Source: an uncultured Lachnospiraceae bacterium (GTDB lineage Bacteria; Bacillota; Clostridia; Lachnospirales; Lachnospiraceae). From it: a DNA stretch of 64,000 nucleotides. The position numbers were made by a program, and so were the translations under genes. How positions within the stretch are numbered: position 1 is the stretch's first letter; the number at the start of each line of letters is the position of its first letter. The stretch covers positions 7,853 to 71,852 of the forward strand of contig UQWA01000014.1 in the NCBI GenBank assembly GCA_900544685.1. The letters are read 5' to 3'. Of this stretch, positions 18,145-26,992 are shown in pieces. A model generated the notes under the pieces. That model worked only from the letters and a program-made list of their open reading frames with translations. It was not told where the DNA came from and did no database searches.

Positions 18145-19836
18145 TCAGTTACAAGCTTTTTCTGTACCCGCATGAATCCAGCGGGCACCTTTTGTTCCAA
18201 ACAGATGATATTCATACTTATCTGTCCGGATTCCACAGTTTAAAATCGGCGCCGGAAGATCTGTCCATTTTTTTCTGCAGATCGCTTCTTCCATAAACGC
18301 CATTTTCAGCAGATTTTCTCCAAAAATGATATCCGCTTTATCTATCAGAAATTTCAGTTCCTCTCTGTCTCTGAAATATTTTATTTTTTTAACCGGATTT
18401 TCTCCTCCGAGCCAGTGGTCTTCTGTTCCCTGCAAAGTTTCTGTATACCAGCGTCTTGACGATGCCAGTTGTGTATACACTGCAAATATGATTTCCACAG
18501 AATCTGTTTCTGTCAAATATCTGGCAATTCCCCAGGTAACTGCCGGATCTCCGATTAAAAGAACTTTTTTCTTTTTTGACTGCCTGCTTTTCGCTGTCTG
18601 TACATCTTCCCATCCCGTTTCCTTAAAATAGTTCTGCCATTCAGAGAGCATCTTTTTTCCGGAGGGAATACCTATCATATAGGGTACGTTATATTTGCGG
18701 TAAAGATATTTGGCAATGGGAATGCCTTCGGATGCTGTCACCCAGTTACACACTGCATTTTTCAGATTTGCAATCTGTTCCAGTTCGTTTTTCTCTGGCC
18801 ATATGACCTCATAACCAAGTTTTTTCATACTGGAAATGCTTTCTTCTACTTCATCTTTTTGCAAAGACGCAAAACAATGTGCACCTAATATTCCTATCGT
18901 ACAGTTTTTCTCCGACTTTATATGTTCGAATTTCTGAAACAATGACAGATACATGTCTCCAATACCTTGCTGTGCAAAATGAAATCCATCCGTTTTCATC
19001 ATGATGCAGTCTATCTTCTCTTTTTTTGCCCTTTTTTCGATTCTTCCATAATCAAAACCGATTAATTTGGGAAGTCCTGCGCCTGCAATACAGACAAGAT
19101 CTTTACATTTCTTATTTTTATAATCCCATATGATCCCATTTTCTATAAATGACTCACAGCCTACCGCAATCTGAAGATCATCCACTCTTGATTTTGTTAC
19201 ACGATATTCCTGATCTCGCTCCCCTGTTCCGGAAATGCATCCGTCACAGCCTCCTGAGCTGATCAGAAAACGGTAAACTTTCCAGGACTGCAAAACTCCG
19301 CAGACTGCCTCAAAATCTGGCATGACCGGCGGAAGATCACATCCTCGATTCCTCAACGATTCTTTGCTCACCGGAATCTGCATCAGCAATTCTGTCAGTT
19401 TTTTGTTGGAATCCAGATACCTGCGAACCATCGGTCCTCTATATAGCACCTCAACAGGAATTTGATCCGGATTACAAAGTTTTTTCTTTATTTTCTGAAA
19501 ATCTATTCTGGATACTATATCCATACAGGAAGCATAATAAATAATCCCTCCTGCATTGGTTCTTTTTAATGCCTCATCAATAAGCTCTCGAATAATCTCT
19601 TCTGCCTGCCCCATTGCATATTGTTCCGGTGTAATCACTCTGTAAAGGAATCTTCCCAGTGCTCTCTGCTTTACCGCAGTTTTATACAATGCCCTTACAC
19701 AGGAAAATGAACCCGCCCCTACCAGTACAATATCATCTGTCTGAAAAATAATTTCCGGCAAAACCACATACTGTCTGTTCGTGTGATTTAACGTAATTTC
19801 TTCTAAAGTACATCTGTTTTTTTCTGAATCTTTCAT
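18145..19836 (-). CDS. Nitrogenase component-1-like oxidoreductase with duplicated N-terminal half
   Basis: 563 residues. The part from about 175 reads as a whole NifD/NifK-type chain: Cys179 (FEAVCGVLQSW), Cys197/Cys200 (SGGCDGC), Cys249 (VCIAGAGLPKLIGFDYGRI, like the C-P-x-x-x-I-G-D-D block), a TDGF strand, then two more Rossmann-like domains (TIGILGAHCF, KKVLLIGDPAVTWGIARYL). Residues 1-160 repeat the first domain with its own Cys9, Cys46 (GSFSCVR) and Cys104 (IYYASCMDIVSRID). One chain thus seems to carry two sets of three cluster-type cysteines. It starts one base after the NifH-like stop. No cofactor-binding pattern of true nitrogenase is evident; the substrate is unknown. Confidence 0.8.
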   Translation of the reverse strand: MKDSEKNRCTLEEITLNHTNRQYVVLPEIIFQTDDIVLVGAGSFSCVRALYKTAVKQRALGRFLYRVITPEQYAMGQAEEIIRELIDEALKRTNAGGIIYYASCMDIVSRIDFQKIKKKLCNPDQIPVEVLYRGPMVRRYLDSNKKLTELLMQIPVSKESLRNRGCDLPPVMPDFEAVCGVLQSWKVYRFLISSGGCDGCISGTGERDQEYRVTKSRVDDLQIAVGCESFIENGIIWDYKNKKCKDLVCIAGAGLPKLIGFDYGRIEKRAKKEKIDCIMMKTDGFHFAQQGIGDMYLSLFQKFEHIKSEKNCTIGILGAHCFASLQKDEVEESISSMKKLGYEVIWPEKNELEQIANLKNAVCNWVTASEGIPIAKYLYRKYNVPYMIGIPSGKKMLSEWQNYFKETGWEDVQTAKSRQSKKKKVLLIGDPAVTWGIARYLTETDSVEIIFAVYTQLASSRRWYTETLQGTEDHWLGGENPVKKIKYFRDREELKFLIDKADIIFGENLLKMAFMEEAICRKKWTDLPAPILNCGIRTDKYEYHLFGTKGARWIHAGTEKACN

Positions 19837-19837
19837 G

Positions 19838-20659
19838 CTATAACAACCTCACAACAGACTCGCGCCATGTTTCCAGTTCTTCGATGTCGCATGGCTGAAA
19901 TGCATGTATTATCTTCTCGTTTCCAAGGATTTGGTCTACAAGTTTTTCAAATTGTTCCTTTAGCATTTTATTCTGAGATTTTTGAGTAATCAGGGTTTTA
20001 GCATAATCATTTTTCTGAAGTTCTTCCCATTCACTCAAAAACATTAAGATATTTGCTTTCGTCAGATCCGCAAAACTTTCTCCTACCTTTTTATCCCATT
20101 CACTCTGGCAGTGATTCCAGATCAAGCCGCCAAGGAGATTCCTTTCTTTGTCTGAAAACCCTTTTACTGCCTGCAAAATATTGTTTGCAGCATAGACTGA
20201 CATGTATTCTGAAGAGGTTACAATATAAACTTTATCTATATATTCTTTCTTCATAGGAACAGAAAAACCTCCGCATACTACATCTCCAAGGACATCATAG
20301 ATTATCACATCCCAATCCATTTCAAACACGCCCAGTTCTTCCAATAATTCATGCATTGCCGTGATTCCTGCGCCTGCACATCCTGAACCGGCTTTCGGTC
20401 CACCTGCTTCTGCACAGAAAAGTCCTTTTATTTTTCCCTCAAAAATGATATCAGAAAAATTGATATCCCCATTCTGATGTGTCATTTGATGTAAAACACT
20501 CGGTATTCGTTTTTCTGTTAAAAGTCTGGTGGAATCCGCTTTGGGATCACATCCTATATGAAGTACTTTATAACCTCTCTGCGCCAGCATTGCCGACACA
20601 TTACATGCAATCGTTGTTTTCCCTATTCCACCTTTTCCATAAAAAGCAAGTTTCATCAT
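19838..20659 (-). CDS. NifH/BchL-like ATP-dependent iron-sulfur reductase
   Basis: 273 residues, NifH length. P-loop GKGGIGKTT (8-16), DPKADST (38-44), and the two cysteines that hold the bridging [4Fe-4S] cluster of the homodimer: Cys94 in GSGCAGAGI and Cys129 in DVLGDVVCGGF. The site of the regulatory arginine in NifH (GCAGRG) is Ala97. It should pass electrons with ATP hydrolysis to the NifD-like protein encoded one base downstream. First gene after a cobalamin riboswitch and terminator. Absence of nifE, nifN, nifB and nifK argues against nitrogen fixation. Confidence 0.93.
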   Translation of the reverse strand: MMKLAFYGKGGIGKTTIACNVSAMLAQRGYKVLHIGCDPKADSTRLLTEKRIPSVLHQMTHQNGDINFSDIIFEGKIKGLFCAEAGGPKAGSGCAGAGITAMHELLEELGVFEMDWDVIIYDVLGDVVCGGFSVPMKKEYIDKVYIVTSSEYMSVYAANNILQAVKGFSDKERNLLGGLIWNHCQSEWDKKVGESFADLTKANILMFLSEWEELQKNDYAKTLITQKSQNKMLKEQFEKLVDQILGNEKIIHAFQPCDIEELETWRESVVRLL

Positions 20660-20682
20660 GTTTATTTTCCTTCTTGTATAAG

Positions 20683-20714
20683 CAAAAAGACCCTGATCCT
20701 AACGACCAGAGCCT
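20683..20714 (-). terminator. Riboswitch expression-platform terminator
   Basis: On the minus strand AGGCTCTGGTC pairs with GATCAGGGTCT (11 pairs, three G-U) over a 5-base loop and runs into TTTTT. It lies after the cobalamin aptamer and before the NifH-like ribosome site, so it can attenuate the operon when cobalamin is bound. Confidence 0.85.
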
Positions 20715-20832
20715 TTCTTATCAATAAACCTTTTTATCTGTACCAGACAATATCTGTAATATCATTCATTTTACACCATAACAGGTTCATATGAGCAGAA
20801 ATCCCAATAGATCGTTGAGAATAAATGCTGAT

Positions 20833-20964
20833 CAATTGAAAGTATCCTGACTTAGGATCTCTGCATTCTTTTTGCCTTCCCAGTTTCCCAGTGACATTTA
20901 CAAGATGCTCCCCATTCACAGTGGCGGTACCGTATCAGATTCACACTGATTTCCATATCAATTG
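20833..20964 (-). ncRNA. Cobalamin riboswitch aptamer
   Basis: Minus-strand blocks in the right order: TGGAAATCAGTGTGAATCTG, then CGGTACCGCCACTGTGAA, then GTCACTGG, then GGGAAGGC, then the B12-box AAGTCAGGATAC. The ends CAATTGA (20958-20964) and TCAATTG (20833-20839) can close helix P1. At about 132 bases it is compact. A promoter lies just upstream and a terminator 120 bases downstream, ahead of the NifH-like gene. This ties the five-gene operon to cobalamin. Confidence 0.93.
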
Positions 20965-20986
20965 CTCGTTTTTTCATTTCCTGCTT

Positions 20987-21015
20987 ACTATAACACATCT
21001 GTTTCCGAATGAAAA
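20987..21015 (-). promoter_or_regulatory. Promoter of the cobalamin-regulated operon
   Basis: Minus-strand TTTTCA (21010-21015), 17-base spacer, TATAGT (20987-20992) preceded by TGTGT. It would start transcription about 15 bases before the aptamer. Confidence 0.55.
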
Positions 21016-21058
21016 TCGAATATATTCTATGACTGGTCATCGTTTTTTTCGATGGGTA

Positions 21059-22192
21059 TTACAAATACTGCTTTATGCGGCAGATATTATACAGCGGAAT
21101 ATTGATCATCCATTCTTGTTCTCTATAATCAGACATGGATGTGCGAACCGCATATGCCGGATGATATTTTTCGCAAAATGATTTCAGGCTTTTCGCTCGC
21201 AAATTTTCTTCTGCTTTCACCTCTACTGGCAAAACAGAGTTTCTGCCCTGTAACAGGAAATCAATTTCCCCGCTGGACTTTTCTGTAGAATAATAGTATG
21301 CCTCTACACCAAGATCAGCTATAAATTGCTGAAGCACATATTGTTCTGTCAAAGCTCCCTTAAATTCTGTAAATATCCGATTCCCGTCTATAATGACTCT
21401 GGCATCCAAATCCACCATCGCTATAAGCAGACCAATATCCAAAAGATATATTTTGAATGCATCCAAATCCACATAAGCTTTTAGCGGAAGATCTGGCTTT
21501 TTGATTCTCTGCACTTTATGAATCAATCCGCAATCCATCAGCCACTGAATAGCCAGTTCAAAGTCTTTCGCTCGTGCTCCTTCTCTGACCTGCCCATAAA
21601 TATACTTCTTATTTTCCTTCGCCAATTGCATCGGAATAGAATTCCAGACCAGATTCAATCTTGGAACCAATGTAGCCTCTGCATGTTTGGAAAAATCCTG
21701 CTGGTAATAATTCAACAGATTTTTCTGAATCTCACGCACTTCATTAAAATCTTTTGTGTCAACATAACACTGAACGACTTCCGGCATCCCACCAACATAA
21801 TAGTATTCTCTGACACGATCCAAATATTTTGATTTAAACATCGTGACCATATCTGTATCAGAGCTATCCAGTATTTCAACAAACCTCTCTTCTCCCAATG
21901 CACACAAGAACTCCCGAAAGTTTAAAGGATACAGATCCATAAAATCCACTTTTCCCACGGGAAAAGAAGTTCCTTTATGCATAGCCACACCAAGCAGCGA
22001 TCCTGCTGCCACAATTGCATATTGCGGTGCTTCTTCACAGAAATACTTTAAAGCCGTCAATGCTTTCGGTACTTCCTGCACCTCATCGAAAATCAGCAGT
22101 GTGTCCTGACTGTTTATGGATACACCTGTCTCAGCACTAATGGCAAGAATCATTCGTTCAATGTTAATGTCTCCTTCAAATACCTGACGCAT
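21059..22192 (-). pseudogene. DUF4143/AAA-type ATPase lacking its P-loop region
   Basis: 377 residues beginning MRQVFEGDINIERMI. Intact relatives have about 60-70 more residues with a P-loop (GxxxxGKT) before this point. What remains has Walker B LLIFDEVQE, GSLLGV, the DLYPLNFREFL block, and the C-terminal nuclease-like DUF4143 part (TEQYVLQQF, SSGEIDFLLQGRNSVLPVEVKAEE). The homology stops exactly at 22193, where an unrelated plus-strand gene tail begins, and no ribosome site precedes the ATG. I read this as a 5'-truncated, probably inactive gene. Confidence 0.75.
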
Positions 22193-22193
22193 T

Positions 22194-22289
22194 CTGGAAA
22201 TATCAGGACTTAAGCTGGATGATCATAAAGTCCGTCTGGAACTTCTGATTGCTTTTGAAATCATGGATGAAATGCATATGAAATTGTGA
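22194..22289 (+). pseudogene. C-terminal tail of an unidentified gene
   Basis: 31 in-frame plus-strand codons (LEISGLKLDDHKVRLELLIA...) ending in TGA at 22287-22289, with no start codon and gene-like composition. It abuts the truncated ATPase. It looks like the remnant left when the two genes were joined by a deletion or rearrangement. Parent family not recognised. Confidence 0.45.
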
Positions 22290-22339
22290 TATGATAAACA
22301 ACATGAAAGACATTTGTCCGCATACAGGAGAATATTATT

Positions 22340-23329
22340 ATGATTACATTAAATGATTATTTATATTCCGGAGATACTGTTCTGAAAATCCTGCAAAAAT
22401 ACATCACTGACCTGCGCAGGGATGCCCGGCGCACGCACAATGAAATTGACCTGATCCACAGTAATTTTCTTCTGCAGATTAAGGAACTGCTGGAACACAA
22501 CGATTTCCTGACCGCACAGTCCCAGCAGATCCGGGAATTTTATAAATATATGGCAAAAGAATACCCCTTTCTGGCTTTCACGTTCAAGGGGCGTATTAAA
22601 TCACTGATCCGTGCTGAGGAAAAATTCAATGGTTACATTGTGGAGTATATTTCTGATTATTACAGTGAGCATGGTACTTATCCATCTGTGACTGACTTAA
22701 AAAACAGGCTGAACTGTTTTCGGGATCTGATTGCCTACCGCATCGTAATCTCTATTCCCAAGTGCCATCTGAAACCGGGACAGGACCGGGAAACGGAAGA
22801 ATTGAAATATCTGTATCAAATTGCCAATGCCCTGCCTGAATTTCTGGAAGAACGCGGATTTACCACCGAACCGGCAAACGGAGTGAAATACAGTACTTCT
22901 CCGCTTATGAATGATGATATAAAACCATATTACCGGGACTATATCTGTGATCAGAATATCTATGGCTACCGTTCCCTGCATATCACCTTTTACGATAACA
23001 GTTCAAGGTCTTATATGGAAATGCAGCTTCGTACCAAATCCATGGATGATATCGCTGAGATCGGTTCTGCTAATCATTTGAATTATGAAAAACATCAGGA
23101 AAATGAACGTTCCAAACGCAACCTGATCCCGCGGGGAGAAAACGTCTATTTTGACGAAGCCTATGCCAGAGGCATGCGTCTGCTTCAATTAGACCTGTCC
23201 GAACTGGATGTGAATATGTTCGCTGCCATCAACAACAGCCTGATCAACGATGGATGCGGACTGTTCCGTGGACGTCTGATTCTTCCTTATGAACACCTGT
23301 CCAGGTTTCAGAATGATTTGATTGATTAG
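22340..23329 (+). CDS. RelA/SpoT-domain GTP pyrophosphokinase-like protein
   Basis: 329 residues. Contains a nucleotidyltransferase synthetase domain with NRLNCFRDLIAYRIVISIP (near 125), YGYRSLHITFYD (near 210) and the MQLRTKSMDDIAE motif (near 230); no HD hydrolase, TGS or ACT domain. Longer than typical small alarmone synthetases because of N- and C-terminal helical regions. Likely makes (p)ppGpp or a related alarmone, or has lost this; all key acidic positions cannot be judged by eye. ATG follows AGGAGA. Confidence 0.82.
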   Translation: MITLNDYLYSGDTVLKILQKYITDLRRDARRTHNEIDLIHSNFLLQIKELLEHNDFLTAQSQQIREFYKYMAKEYPFLAFTFKGRIKSLIRAEEKFNGYIVEYISDYYSEHGTYPSVTDLKNRLNCFRDLIAYRIVISIPKCHLKPGQDRETEELKYLYQIANALPEFLEERGFTTEPANGVKYSTSPLMNDDIKPYYRDYICDQNIYGYRSLHITFYDNSSRSYMEMQLRTKSMDDIAEIGSANHLNYEKHQENERSKRNLIPRGENVYFDEAYARGMRLLQLDLSELDVNMFAAINNSLINDGCGLFRGRLILPYEHLSRFQNDLID

Positions 23330-23364
23330 TATTTTTCATACCTGATCGTATTTCTGAATATTAA

Positions 23365-23414
23365 AATCCCCCTCTGATCTGATATTGCATCAGACCAGCG
23401 GAGGATTCTTTTTT
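23365..23414. terminator. Terminator between convergent genes
   Basis: Long imperfect stem AATCCCCCTCTGATCTGAT with ATCAGACCAGCGGAGGATT, then CTTTTTT on the plus strand. Shared end for the RelA-like gene and possibly the small ORF on the other strand. Confidence 0.75.
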
Positions 23415-23544
23415 ATCTTTCCTGATCATATTTTACAAATGCATCTACCTTGGGCTGTGAACCGTAGCCTTTTACAAATTCATTTGTAAAAAATTCGGTT
23501 GTCAGGAATTCTCTTTCCTTGCATCCTGTTGTAAATGCACCCAT
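23413..23544 (-). CDS. 43-residue protein at the end of the glycyl-radical enzyme operon
   Basis: ATG at 23542-23544 behind GCGAGGGAAAATAAATT; reads MGAFTTGCKEREFLTTEFFT and on to VKYDQER, stop at 23413. It is 39 bases after the activase gene on the same strand and ends at the terminator. One cysteine, charged and aromatic residues, no membrane segment. Not recognised. A small partner or repair factor for the radical enzyme would fit the position, but that is a guess. Confidence 0.55.
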   Translation of the reverse strand: MGAFTTGCKEREFLTTEFFTNEFVKGYGSQPKVDAFVKYDQER

Positions 23545-23583
23545 AATTTATTTTCCCTCGCCTTTCGCTTATTTAATTGCATA

Positions 23584-24480
23584 TTAAAATTCTCTTTCAA
23601 ATCCTTCCTGTTCTATCAGATCATAAATCTTTTTTATCCTCTCCTCTTGTTCCGGTATTACTTCTTTCATGGAATATTCTCTTCCTATAGATTCATATTT
23701 TCCACTTCCATATTGATGAAACGGTAATACATTATATTTGCATATTTTACAGTTTTTTAGATACTTCATAATTTTCCGAATATCTTCCTGACGGTTATTT
23801 ACACCTGGAATCATCGGAGTTCTCACCATGATATTGCCTCCAGCCTGTGCCAGATTTTTCAGATTTTCCAATATGCACCTGTTTGATGTTCCAATATACT
23901 GCTTATGTATTTCTTCGTCCATTGTTTTTACATCAAACAGAAACAGATCTACATACGGCATCACTTTTTCAAAACTTTCCCACGGCACAGCCCCGGAAGT
24001 CTCTACAGTTGTATTCATTCCTTCCTCTTTGCACGTTTTCAAAACCTCTGTTAAAAAATCGACCTGCAACAGTGGTTCTCCACCCGAAAAAGTCACCCCG
24101 CCATCACTGTATTGATAAAATACTTTATCTTTCCGAATTTCTTTTAAGACTTCGTCTCCTGTCATACAATGTCCTTTTACACACATTGCACCAGTTGGAC
24201 AAGCCTGCGTCCATTGCAGATCCCCTGTACATTTTCTATGATCTACAATAATCTCTCCATTTTTTTCCTGCACTTCCCCGTTTTTACAAACTTTCACACA
24301 GGTTTTACAGTGAATACATCTGGATTTTATATAAAAAAGTTCCGGTTTTTCTCCCCATGATTCAGGATTTGCGCACCACTTACAGCGCAACGGACATCCC
24401 TTCAAAAAAATTACAGTTCGGATTCCCTTTCCATCATGAATACTATATCTTTGTATGTCAAATACATTCCCCTTCATCAT
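23584..24480 (-). CDS. Glycyl-radical enzyme activating enzyme (radical SAM)
   Basis: 298 residues. Radical SAM CxxxCxxC at Cys29, Cys33 and Cys36 (KGCPLRCKWCANPES); two extra ferredoxin-like cluster sets between 55 and 105 (Cys55, 58, 61, 65 and the CTGD...ACPTGAMC region); GGVTFSGGEPLLQ for SAM binding. It cuts SAM to place the radical on the glycine of the enzyme encoded just upstream, whose end it overlaps by 4 bases. The extra clusters are typical of activases of dehydratase-type enzymes. Confidence 0.96.
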   Translation of the reverse strand: MMKGNVFDIQRYSIHDGKGIRTVIFLKGCPLRCKWCANPESWGEKPELFYIKSRCIHCKTCVKVCKNGEVQEKNGEIIVDHRKCTGDLQWTQACPTGAMCVKGHCMTGDEVLKEIRKDKVFYQYSDGGVTFSGGEPLLQVDFLTEVLKTCKEEGMNTTVETSGAVPWESFEKVMPYVDLFLFDVKTMDEEIHKQYIGTSNRCILENLKNLAQAGGNIMVRTPMIPGVNNRQEDIRKIMKYLKNCKICKYNVLPFHQYGSGKYESIGREYSMKEVIPEQEERIKKIYDLIEQEGFEREF

Positions 24481-26888
24481 TCCGCTCCTATCAGTGTTCT
24501 GCTAATGATTTCATCCTGAATATCTTTGTCCAGTTCTACAAAAAATGCACTGTATCCAGCCACTCTGACAACCAGACTTCTGTATTTCTCTGGCTTTTTC
24601 TGCGCTTCCAGCAATTTCTCTGGTGATAAAATATTAAACTGAATATGCATCGCATGCAATGAAAAATACGCCCTTATCAATTCTATCAGCTTTGTTCTAT
24701 CACTGTCTGTCTTTAAAATGGTTGGCATAAACTTCAGATTAAAGTTCACTCCGTTAGACGCCAGTCTGTGATTTACTCTGGATACGGACTTTGCAGATGC
24801 TGTCGGCCCCAGCACATCCATACCATGCTTTGGTGAGATACCTCCATCTCCAAGAGGCGTCGCTGCTTCTCTTCCACTAGGCAATGCACAAACCTGTTTT
24901 CCCAGCGGAGTATTGGAAGATAGACAGAATAATCCAGGTCGATATGCTCCACCATGCATATTTTTATACTTTCGGACACAATTACAATACTGCTCACCCA
25001 CATAAGCAACCATTTCATCCGCAACTTCTATGTCATTTCCATATTTTGGTGCCTTATTTAGCAAAATATGCTGCAATATCGGATTGGATGCAAAATTTGT
25101 TTTCAGTCCCTCTATTAATTCCTCTTTCGTAATCCGTTTTTCTTCAAATACCAGTTCTTTGATTGCCGTAAGAGAGTCTCCTACATCCGCAATTCCCACT
25201 CCCTGCACTCCGGTAAAATCATATTTTGCACCTCCGCATGTACAGTCTTTTCCTTTTTCCATACATCCATCCAATAGCATGGAACAATAAATATGCGGAG
25301 TATAATCAGAGTGCAGTTTTTCAATTGCATTTAGAGAACTTACCATCATCTTTACAAAATATTCCACCTGTTGCTCATAAGCAGACTTTACCTGTTCAAA
25401 ATCTGTAAACTCTTCAAATTTACCGGTATGCGGTCCCATCTGTTCTCCGGACATCTGGCACACTCCGTCAAACAGTGCCAGTTCCAGGCACTTTGCCAGG
25501 TTAAAATAACAGGAATTTGTTCTTCCCATGGTGTTTCCACAAGGTGTTGGTTCCACACATCCTACAATCGCATAATTTCTTGCATCTTCCAGACTGGCTC
25601 CATCATCCTGAAGTGCATCAATAATAATATCATCATTGAAAAATGGCAGTTTTCCACCTTCTTTTTCCACTAGTATCTCTATCACCCGTTTCATAAAGGC
25701 ATCTGGATTTTTAGACGAAATACGAATACTGGTATTTGGCTCTGAATTAAATACATTTTTTTCTGCTTCCAGGCACAGATAAGTAAGATCATTCACGGCA
25801 TTTTCTCCATTCTCATCCACGCCACCCAGGACAAAATTAATGGTTGTCGCAAAACCGCCGTTATTTTTTGCACTGGAATAAGTTCCTGCTTTGATCACAT
25901 CACTTTGCTTTACCCACAGTGCTTCCAGCAGCTCCTGCGCCTCTTCCTTTACCATCACGCCCTCATCCATATCCTTTTTATAATATGGATAAAACATCTG
26001 ATCTACCCGACCTCCAGATATTGCTGAACCATTCTGTCCACAGTAATCAATCAGAATTGTAAACCAGTAAGACTGCAATGCTTCATAAAAATTCTGTGCC
26101 GGTTCATATGGAACATGGCTACAGTTACGGGCAATTAATAAAAGTTCTTCTTTTCTTCTCTGATTCTCTTCTTTCTGAGCCATATCCAGCGCCAGCTGCT
26201 CAAATCTGTGCTGATATTCTTTCACCGCATCACAGATAATCAGAACTCCCTGATAAAAATTCCTTTTCTCAATCAGATCCTGCTCCAGTAAATCCAGATT
26301 GATCAGCGCTTCCTTTGCTTCCTGCTCAATCCCCCGGAAACCACTCTGAAGTATCTTTTCGATATTAGGCAGATAATGTCCATATCCACTTCTCGTTCTG
26401 CTGAGTGGATTAAATACCCGATATGGTGAATCCAGCACTTTCATGATAGATTCATCAATATAGTATCTGGATATATCCCCTGTACAGCGGTTTTCCCAGT
26501 AAGGATAGATCTCTTTTAATAAGTACTCTTTATCTTCTTCAGAGATCTGAAGTGTATCCACCTTACGAACCGGCATAAGATCCAGTTCTTTTTTATCAAA
26601 CGTACCAAATTCCGGATACATCAAAGCCGCCCGTGCCCTGGATCCATGATTTCCTACTATCAATTCTTCCGGATCAATGAAGATTGTCATATTTCGCAGC
26701 ATATCAGCCAGTGCATGGGCACGCCTCATAATATACGGCATTCCCTCTGTTCTCTTGTAACTTTTTGTTACAATCTTTGCTCTCTCAATACAGATACTTG
26801 GTACCACTGACCGCATGGCATGATTCAAAAATTCCGTTCTTTCCGCACGTGAAATTCCTTTTGGTAATAACTTTTTTTCTGCTTTCAT
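24477..26888 (-). CDS. Glycyl-radical enzyme of the diol/polyol dehydratase type
   Basis: 803 residues from ATG at 26888, placed after GAGGAGGCCGGAA; an in-frame TTG 15 bases earlier lies in that site. Catalytic Cys444 and Glu446 are in GCVEP, the motif of glycerol, propanediol and hydroxyproline dehydratases, not of pyruvate formate-lyase. The radical is expected on Gly778 in RVAGYSAFF. Neighbours (importer, kinase, DeoC) suggest a sugar alcohol as substrate: removing water from a pentitol's 1,2-diol would give a 2-deoxypentose. The substrate itself is inferred. Confidence 0.93.
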   Translation of the reverse strand: MKAEKKLLPKGISRAERTEFLNHAMRSVVPSICIERAKIVTKSYKRTEGMPYIMRRAHALADMLRNMTIFIDPEELIVGNHGSRARAALMYPEFGTFDKKELDLMPVRKVDTLQISEEDKEYLLKEIYPYWENRCTGDISRYYIDESIMKVLDSPYRVFNPLSRTRSGYGHYLPNIEKILQSGFRGIEQEAKEALINLDLLEQDLIEKRNFYQGVLIICDAVKEYQHRFEQLALDMAQKEENQRRKEELLLIARNCSHVPYEPAQNFYEALQSYWFTILIDYCGQNGSAISGGRVDQMFYPYYKKDMDEGVMVKEEAQELLEALWVKQSDVIKAGTYSSAKNNGGFATTINFVLGGVDENGENAVNDLTYLCLEAEKNVFNSEPNTSIRISSKNPDAFMKRVIEILVEKEGGKLPFFNDDIIIDALQDDGASLEDARNYAIVGCVEPTPCGNTMGRTNSCYFNLAKCLELALFDGVCQMSGEQMGPHTGKFEEFTDFEQVKSAYEQQVEYFVKMMVSSLNAIEKLHSDYTPHIYCSMLLDGCMEKGKDCTCGGAKYDFTGVQGVGIADVGDSLTAIKELVFEEKRITKEELIEGLKTNFASNPILQHILLNKAPKYGNDIEVADEMVAYVGEQYCNCVRKYKNMHGGAYRPGLFCLSSNTPLGKQVCALPSGREAATPLGDGGISPKHGMDVLGPTASAKSVSRVNHRLASNGVNFNLKFMPTILKTDSDRTKLIELIRAYFSLHAMHIQFNILSPEKLLEAQKKPEKYRSLVVRVAGYSAFFVELDKDIQDEIISRTLIGAE

Positions 26889-26960
26889 TTCCGGCCTCCT
26901 CAACTTTTCTGCTTTTATACTATCATAGATCCTTTTTTCTGCCTTTCATTCAGTTCCTCT

Positions 26961-26974
26961 TTTTTTCGAAAAAA
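26961..26974. promoter_or_regulatory. Palindrome TTTTTTCGAAAAAA, candidate DeoR operator
   Basis: Perfect 14-base dyad upstream of the glycyl-radical enzyme gene. A related dyad TTTTCGAAAA lies at 27010-27019 and TTTCGA-ACA-TCGAAA at 35326-35340, near the two DeoR genes. Shared core suggests one regulator for both. Confidence 0.45.
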
Positions 26975-26992
26975 CACTTTTTCCGAACATCT

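Noticed and set aside
18145..20659. Nitrogen-fixation (nif) locus
   Set aside because: Only H- and D-like genes are present, with a B12 riboswitch and importer; no nifK, nifE, nifN or nifB.
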